From: Apostichopus parvimensis
Taxonomy: Eukaryota > Echinodermata > Holothuroidea > Aspidochirotida > Stichopodidae
Assembly (NCBI GenBank): GCA_000934455.1
Contig: KN882593.1
Span: forward strand, 39,594-90,377
Length of the DNA stretch: 50,784 nt
Direction of reading: 5' to 3'
The translations under genes and the position numbers were made by a program. The notes beneath the pieces were generated by a model that saw only the letters and a list, made by a program, of their open reading frames with translations, made no database searches and had not been told where the DNA came from. This document shows positions 43,267 to 50,784 of this stretch, piece after piece (the stretch's first letter is position 1; each line of letters starts with the position of its first letter).

Positions 43267-46200
43267 GTAAGAAATTTTAAGTTTCAACTTTAGGCACGTA
43301 ATTTAAGACATAAAGTAGTTGTTCCTCACATGAATAAGATTGCAAAATTGCTTATAATATAAAGTATCTGTAAACTTGGTTTAAACATCATTTAAACATG
43401 ATATCTTAAAGCAGCTTTTTAAGTTGAATTTGAATTTTTTTGTGATGCTATTCAATACTAGATCTAGGCCTAACCTCTTTTAACAATGTAGTGCATAAAT
43501 AAAGTTAATAACCTTGACTTATGACAAATGTTACACTGTCAAGACACCAAAGAAGACACACTGTATACATAGAAACACTCAGAACAGATGGTCCATGCTT
43601 GAAGCCTTTAAAGTAGATGTTCTCTTTTACTTCATACTAGGCACCACTGGTAAACGTGACCCCCACTGGCCATACCATACCATATATTGCAATTAAATGA
43701 CCATAGGCTGTGTTTAAGCTACACATCCCTGCAATCTAAGCTTGCTACCCAGATTAGAATAATATAGAGACTATAGCTGTAAATACAATACACCCAGGCC
43801 TAGAGATTACACATATTAGTACACAGAAATACAAGATTACATAGGATTACTCATAGGATTACTGATGTAACAGGGCTGTAATAGCTCTAATATCCCTAGC
43901 ATCTTGTTTTATTTTACAAATTACTTCAATATGTGAACAATATAAAAATATTCAAGTACATGCTCGTTTTGTGAAATTAATTATATGGATGGTGTCAAGT
44001 TAAGCTTGTTCCATTATATCTTATTTTGAGAAAATAATAATTAGTATGTCTATAGGCTTGGTTAACATGCAGATCAAACACATAGTTTACATGCAAAAGT
44101 TGTTACTTCAACAGTACCAAACATTGGTTGGAATCCGGCCAGCAGGCCCCACCCCCCCCTTAATCACAAAATTGTGTGAGGGTCCCTGCTGTAGCCCAAG
44201 TGACTTGTTATCAGTTAATGCCTCTAGGTGGCTTTCTATAGCTTGTAAGGTTTCACTTAAATAGAGATAAAAGTAAGCTGTTCAGTCAACAGAAGGGGGA
44301 GGGGAGGGGTGGGGACACACAATCTTCTGGGGTTATCAGACTTCTATATTGTGCACCTACAAAATTCTTTCATCCAGTTCACTACCGAAGCGCTGGTTAA
44401 TGTAGTGCCTAATCATTTTTCAAGGCAAGAAAATCATACAGGTGAAAACTTAAAAAAAGGTCTGTCGAACACTCAACATATCGGTTTCTAGGAAACAGTA
44501 TGTTCAAAACATTGATATGATAGCAGCACATTTATCGAAAAATAAAGGTTTAAAGTGGACTTAAAAACTTCTGACTTATGTCTCAAAGATTCAATTGAAA
44601 TCTGCTGCACTGAATTAACTTACTGTGTTACTGTGGAAAAGGCCTTGAGGGGGGGGGGGGAAATGTCAGGTGGGGGAAATAAATTATTGTTTTACATGCC
44701 TTCAACTTATTCATTTTATGTGATAGTTATATTTGTTCTGTTTAGTGTTATATGCATACAAATAATGATGACCACACATTATGAAGAGGGGGAGGGAAAG
44801 TGAGGAAAAACATTTACATAAATTTCTCTCTTCAAATACACACTGTTTAATAAATACAATTAGGGAATATATTTAATTCATTAAATGGCAAGATTATGTG
44901 TTTGATTTCATATTCCTAGAAGCATGTTTATTTGCATTATTCACTTATAGTAGGCATACAGTACATAGTAAAATAACACTACTAAATGTGTACTAATTTG
45001 ACTTCATTTGAATAGATGCAACATTTTGCCTAATCATTTCTTGTCCAATTTTAAAGCCCTTGCATGGAGAGAAAGTCATGTACAATTGTGTTTAGAGACA
45101 AAATTCAAAGTCAGCAAAACTGAGCACTGTACAAAATTTTAAACACTAAATTATTCCCTGGGATCTCATATCAAGGAGATACTTATTAATGAGCTCTTGG
45201 TTGCAATTTCTTTTAGGGAATCAAGGGCCATAAATTGTAGTTGGCAGCCTTAAGATATGAAAAGCTTTGAACCAGGCTGCATTTAATATGGTAAATTGTA
45301 AATCAGCTTAAAATTGAACTCATACTTTGTACATGTCCCTTATTGAGTCTCCTACATGTTAAAAGATTAAAGCTGTTTTACTCTATGCTTAAAATTAAGT
45401 TCAGTATGTTGTAGACCGTTGAAACACTTTTTGCTGTCAGTCCAGGTTGTATTTCCATACCACTTTGAAGTTTTGGAAATGACCCTTTAAACCAGGGAGG
45501 CTGGTTCATCAGTTAAAGTGGCTGGACTTTGTAGCCTAATACACCAACAATTAGGTCCGTTCCTCAGATACAACATAAAGACTCAATGGGAAACCATGAC
45601 ATTTATGGCCACATACATGACATATTTACAATGCCTTACAAATCTGTCTCAAGAGGAAAAAGGATGTTGAATGTCATCCATACCAAGGGTGCTCTGTTGT
45701 ACATGTGTGCAAAAATAAGAACATGTTTTCGTTGAGTAATTACAATTTATGACAAAATGGATTGACATTAACATTTGAGTCTACACTGCGTAGCAGGATG
45801 TCATCATCTCTTAAGCCTTAAAGGAACATTCCAGAGATTTAGCCTGTATACTCTAAAGGTGGATGTCTTTGAAAACTCAGTAGCTATGAAATAGAAACAT
45901 TACTAGCACTCAATTTTTTAATTTTTTATAAGACTGACATATATCAAGATGCAATTCTGCCTAGAAATCTTCCTTTAAATCTTTTTCGTAAATTTCAAAA
46001 AGTAAATTTGTTTCAGAGGATTGAAGCTCTTGTGTTTTGGTGGGAGGGGGGGGGGGGGGGGAGTTAACACCCCTGACTCTTGTCATGTCCAATTGAGCCA
46101 GGAGAGTGCAAAGTTATCTCAGTAATCTTCAAAGTTCTTGTATATTGCCAGCTTTGTTTTAAGTCTTATGTCTTAGTATTTGAGAGTCTGATATATTTTG

Positions 46201-47195
46201 TGTGTATTTTATGTACTGTACGTATGTTTTATATTGTGAGCAATCAATTGCCCAGTTTGGGATGCAATAAAGAGAATCTGAATGTCTCCAAATCAAATCT
46301 TAGGGTACCTTCTGTATTTCTTTGAGACAATACTGGATGATTTTAGAGAAAGTGGTGTTGGCAGTTATCAAATTATTTCAAAATTAAATGATGCCATGTG
46401 GCTTTCATTGGAGACAGAATTGATTTGATATCTCAATCACGGCACACAGAAATTTTTTTGTTAAATATGGGACAAAACAAATTTGCATCAGAAATTATTA
46501 TGAGAACCACTGATTTGTTTTGAGTCCATAGATAACTGTTACAAATATCTCATAGAATTATCACAGATTTAGAACTCTCTGACGGTGACTTTGTTCTTGG
46601 AAAAATTGAACTTGGTTGCTCTATTAGTCAGGTTAAATTGAGTGAAAAAATATGGCAAGGAATCACACAATCTATGGGTAATTCTGGTTATAGGAACAAA
46701 TTGAAATGTTGAGAGTGTCTCCATGTCTGACAAAAGAATGTCTTATATATACTGTAGGGTATGGTCCATCAGAACTCTACCCTCAACTCTCTCCCTCCTC
46801 TTAGCAATATTGCTATGTACAGCAGTTGGAGAGTGGAATATGTGCCTAAACACCTCAGGCTTTTAGAAAATGCACATAGCATATAATGTATGCTTGTGAC
46901 AAATGGTCGCTACTGTTGCTGTACTTTAAGCAAATTAAAATGTCCGAACTCAATGAGTATTGAAACATAGACAATAAACTGTTCATTGAAGACATTGTTT
47001 CTATATCATCTTTAGATACAAGCACTTTCAAGATGCGTTAGAAAAGAATCCCAGGATGCCATGGGGCATGGACCGTGAATATGGAGGTGAAGGACCCATC
47101 AACTTACCCATAGAGCATCGTCCGAAGAGTGAACCACCAACAGAAGTGGAGAAAGGACACAGGCACTTCAGCAGTGGTACTCAGCCGTACCCAAG
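43103..47195 (+). CDS. SPMIP4: SPMIP4 (C7orf31) homologue, first two coding exons; gene continues beyond the window
   Basis: Two exons join in frame to give 114 residues that align with the N-terminus of human SPMIP4/C7orf31. The clearest match is MPWGMDREYGGEGPINLPIE followed by HRPKSEPP and EKGHRHF, against human LPWGAEREYGG / SLPEDHRPKCEPP / GKGHQHY. SPMIP4 is a sperm-associated microtubule inner protein lining the lumen of axonemal doublets, so the expected role is flagellar. The human protein is about 590 residues, so most of the gene lies beyond the right edge; no exon matching the next human segment is seen in 47196-50784. Same strand as BZW, about 3.75 kb downstream of its stop. Confidence 0.85.
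43267..47015 (+). other. SPMIP4 intron 1
   Basis: A 3.7 kb intron with no nested gene recognised. G runs at 44649-44660 (12 G) and 46046-46061 (16 G); two TAGGCCTA sites fall in or just before it (43073, 43465). A weak tRNA-like stretch around 45490-45560 has no convincing B box. Confidence 0.7.
47016..47195 (+). CDS. SPMIP4: SPMIP4 coding exon 2
   Basis: The split codon CG|A gives Arg, then YKHFQDALEKNPRMPWGMDR, EYGG, INLPIEHRPKSEPP, EKGHRHFSSGTQPYP. This is the family's most conserved block. Acceptor TTTAG, donor CCAAG|GTAAGT, phase 2 out. Confidence 0.9.
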
Positions 47196-50100
47196 GTAAG
47201 TTTGACTCCGATTGAAAAGATCATTCTCAACATTTCATTACTAACATAATTTGCAAGAAGTTGCAGATTTTGATGCAGACTTTGTGAAAACATTTCAGAA
47301 GTTTGATCGGTTCTAAACATTATCGGATGACAATCTTCATTCAGGTGAGTTAATACAGCCATGGTTGACAGGAGTCTGTAATTTGGGGACCCTGTGACAA
47401 TTCAAAGAGGGCCAGTGTGGCACCACATCTATATTTGTGTATGTGTGGTACGGTGATGATTTAAGGTGCGTCAAGGCTTCAATTTCAGAAGGGACAGCAA
47501 GGTAAGTATAATTTACCATGTTCTTAAAATTCCACACTCTGTTGACTTGTTGTATATCAGTACAGATTATATTGAATCAAGTTAACTGACATACTGAACC
47601 AGCTCATATTAATTTTTGATGCTTCAGTGTCTTTTCTGGGATGTCCTAGTAACCCTGATGGTTGTTAACTGTAAATTTATCAGCTCTGCTTTTATTGATT
47701 CTGTGGCCAACTAGTGTAAATAATTCCATCTAATCAGCATATCTTCTCATTTGTTTAACTTATGATCTCATATGTACAGTAGGTCAGCAATACACTGAAT
47801 ATGCACAGCAACTGCCAAATATGCTACAAAAACAAATAAGGGCCATATTCAGTTTCAAACTTCAAGTACCAACTTTTACATTTCGCTCCTAAAAGCATTA
47901 CCCTTAGAACACTACACAATGTCTATGAAATATGTGGATGATCTGAATGACCTCGGGAATTCATGTACTTTGGAAACTTTTAGCAATTTAACAAGTGATG
48001 ACCTTTCATATCTTGTTTTACCATATAAGCTGAAAAATATACTGTATGCACCTGTACAATACAATAAGAAATTCCCTAATCAGCACTTGTTATTCGTATT
48101 CCATATGGTCCCTGGACTGAGTTATTTTGAACATTGGTTTTTATTTTTTTGTCAAGAGAATTAATTAAACATGACCAGCAACATTTTTGTGTTAAGTTTG
48201 GTAACTGTTTTCCCTGAAGTTTTCAGAAAATAGGTACTAAAATAATGTAAAATTTCACAACATTGACATACATGTACAATAGAATAATAAACTTATTTTG
48301 AGCAGTACTTAAGTCCCATACCAACATAGATTAATGTATGTGATTATTGATCTTGACTGCATAATTACATTTATTTATATAGTGAGAAACAAATTGAAAA
48401 TTTGAAATGTGTTCTTTCTATGAGATCAACACCAAAAAAATGATCTAGAGACAACAATTTTCCTGAATAATTAGTTTAATGAATGTTAAAAGTTGGTAAA
48501 CCATCATATGAAGGATTGAAGAGTATCTTAATAAAATTGACCATGAAGTGCATCTTAATTTGGGTAATTAATATTACTCCACAGGGGGAACAGGGGGGGG
48601 AGGGTAGTTGCTTGAAGTTTGAAACCAAATGTAAAACACTGCTTGATTGTACATGTATGTGCATGTTCATTGGTATACCTTTGCAGACTTTGCTAAAATT
48701 TGTAGGAAGGTGCAGTAACCACGGTACTCCTCAAAATATTCACTATATTGTACTTTTAAGAAAAGTCACCCAAGATAGAGCTGGAGGCCAAAAGTATCAA
48801 ACAATTTCATTGACTCTTGACATGTATTTTTAAATGTAATATTCACATTGTAAGGACTTCCCAGATCTATAGAGCCTACCCATGTGCATGATCAAATGAT
48901 CACACTTGTTTTAGTACATGTATGTAGAGAAAGGACCTGTTATGTTTCACCTGGTAAATTCTATCACTTGTTAGCAGGTATTTAGACTCAATCCATGGAA
49001 TCCTATGGGTAGCTATTGATTTTATTCTTCCCAAACATCTCAGATCAATAGGAATTCCTATGATCTTCTTTCCGGTGTTGAACAAACATAAGAGACATTA
49101 GTACTTCATGGAGGCTGCCAATCATTACGTTCAATAGTAAAGGTGGCATGGTGATTGTTGCCATGGTCTTTATCTATTGTACCTATAGCTACATGTACAG
49201 ACTATATGGTTACCACAGGCTAGCTACTGTAGTCCACAAATGATCATACTAAATACTATCCGTTCTACAGGTGGACTTTATAAAGTAACAGTGTGTAGGG
49301 CCCAAGGTCTTCCGAGACAATCATATTTACTGGCATCATATACTGTTGAACCCCTTTCAGACGAAACAAAACAACTATCCACATAAATTGTAAAGCGCAT
49401 AGAAGAACTTGTGGATTATGCGCTATATAAATAACGGCGTAATAATAATAATAAAGGAAGATAATTTGACAAGTTTACATATCATCCAAAGTTGCTTATT
49501 ATGTAATCTAATTAAACCTGTTGTAAATTAAATAGTGAAAGTTAGAAATAAAACTTGCACTACTGTATCAAAACTTAATATGTGTATTTATGGTACACAT
49601 TTTCTACTTCTCTTATTTCTTCTAGTTTAAGTAAAATTTTTAAATTTTTAAAATTTACTAATAACTTTTTTAAAGTCATACAACTGACTGTAGTCTTTGT
49701 CAATTATATATATTTTGTGCTAATACTGTACATTAAGTCCAACTTTTGCCATGGCTAACTTTTCTTAGTACTGTTTTAATTCACTGATTGAATTGACCCC
49801 ATAGCAATTTACCAGTAGCAGATGCAATGTTAGATGTGGACAAGGATGGTCAAGGAATTTGATCCGTAAGCATTTGTAGAATAGTCATTTTCTTGAAATA
49901 ATTGTATTTATTACATGTATGTAACATGCATACTGAACGATTGATAATATTACAGAAAGTGATGTTTTTGACATAATTTAATATGACCTACATTGGCATG
50001 AGATTTTTAGTTCAGTTTAAAAGAGTCCAAAAATCTGGTCATTAAATCGTTTAAAACACCTGTTTTAATGTTCATATGTGCCATGTTTCAATAGCAGAAG

Positions 50101-50784
50101 CATTTCTATATCTGTAAAAATGTGATATTTTAAAGATATCTCAAATTTTTTGGGATGTTCTTTGAAAACAAAGAACTTCAGTTGAAGAAAATAATTGTTC
50201 ATGAAAGTCTACTATATTGTTGAGACAGGACAAATTTCTAATGGCGTAGTCCGGGCAACCAAATTATTGCTTTGTAGGTTGTCCGGTGAAAGACTAGTTG
50301 TTTATCAAGTTCAGATAGCATTGTAACTATTTAAAATAACCCCCAAATAGGTACACATGATAAATTGTTATCACTTCCAATGTTAGTGTTCTATTCACCA
50401 ACCGACAAAAATAAATCTCTCCAACCGTGTACATATTGGTCATTGTTATGTTGGTACATTTTTTGGGGCCAATCAAAATAAATTGCTGCCTGGACCACCA
50501 ACATGTAAGACCTGCTTGTATGAGGGACAACCAGAAAAACACCTTAAAACTTTTCCCTGGCTGATAGTACTGAGTTGTTTGAAACATTTCCTCATTAGTA
50601 CTTATTGCTGCATTGTTATAGGCATGCACAGAAACAATGATCCTTTTTAGCTTGTGTGACTCTATTTTCCTATTTTATATCAAATGATGTTACAATTCCT
50701 ATGTGTTTTTGTTTGGATGTAAGATCTATGTATGTATTTAGCTTGATGATATACGTATAAGTCGTAAGTCATTCTATCTTTGTT
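47196..50784 (+). other. SPMIP4 intron 2 (runs off the window)
   Basis: No further SPMIP4 exon recognised. It includes a retroelement tail at about 49385-49450 and an A/T palindromic stretch near 49620-49660. Open frames here are short and without homology I recognise. Confidence 0.6.
49385..49455 (+). repeat. Retroelement 3' tail with GCGCATA hairpin and TAA microsatellite
   Basis: AGCGCATA (about 49394) and TATGCGCT (about 49418) form a perfect 8 bp stem around a ~15 nt loop, followed by ATATAAATAACGGCG and (TAA)n. This is the kind of tail shared by LINE/SINE pairs in marine invertebrates. A degenerate minus-strand relative is at 36396-36475. Confidence 0.6.

Noticed and set aside
45485-45565. 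tRNA-like stretch GGTTCATCAGTTAAAGTGG
   Set aside because: The B box is poor (GGTCCGTTCC) and the stems do not form.
1-50784. CRISPR arrays, operons or bacterial contamination
   Set aside because: Spliced animal genes, intron structure and repeat types show this is eukaryotic nuclear DNA; no regular repeat-spacer arrays seen.
47196-50784. Third SPMIP4 exon in the window
   Set aside because: No acceptor followed by a frame resembling the next human segment was found; the gene most likely continues to the right.

Overview
The window is metazoan nuclear DNA: AT-rich, with GT-AG introns of about 0.3-3.7 kb, short coding exons, many G/C homopolymer runs, several MITE-like inverted-repeat elements and two tRNA-derived SINE-like repeats. 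The best guess is a marine invertebrate deuterostome, possibly an echinoderm. This rests on weak grounds: the general look of the repeats, the abundance of TAGGCCTA and the gene content. It is not proven.

Layout. (1) 1-5351: mostly non-coding, ending in a probable minus-strand first coding exon (5297-5351) that encodes a signal peptide; the rest of that gene would lie to the left. (2) About 5.4-21.6 kb: no recognisable gene. It holds two hAT-like MITEs, a 1.24 kb direct duplication on either side of a 50-N gap (probably an assembly artefact), a GATATC-rich repeat, a tRNA-like SINE and a third hAT-like MITE. (3) 21649-39349, plus strand: a complete 14-coding-exon gene for the eIF5-mimic protein BZW/5MP, predicted at 431 residues; every exon junction keeps frame. 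(4) 39350-43102: its 3' UTR and intergenic DNA. (5) 43103 to the window end, plus strand: the first two coding exons (114 residues) of a homologue of SPMIP4 (human C7orf31), a sperm-associated axonemal microtubule inner protein; the gene runs off the right edge.

The most interesting content is hidden in the BZW introns. Seven introns (coding introns 4, 5, 6, 7, 8, 11 and 12) each hold one 78-83 nt element on the sense strand with C/D-box snoRNA architecture: a terminal stem, a box C (UGAUG core), a box D (CUGA), and the closing stem directly after box D. The stem sequences differ between copies yet stay complementary, which indicates an RNA rather than a transposon. All seven share the antisense core UGAUCUAA just upstream of box D, so they form one expanded snoRNA family. 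Two copies lie inside a ~770 bp unit repeated in introns 4 and 7, which suggests how the family spread. Making a translation regulator the host of a snoRNA family fits the usual preference of snoRNAs for translation-related host genes.
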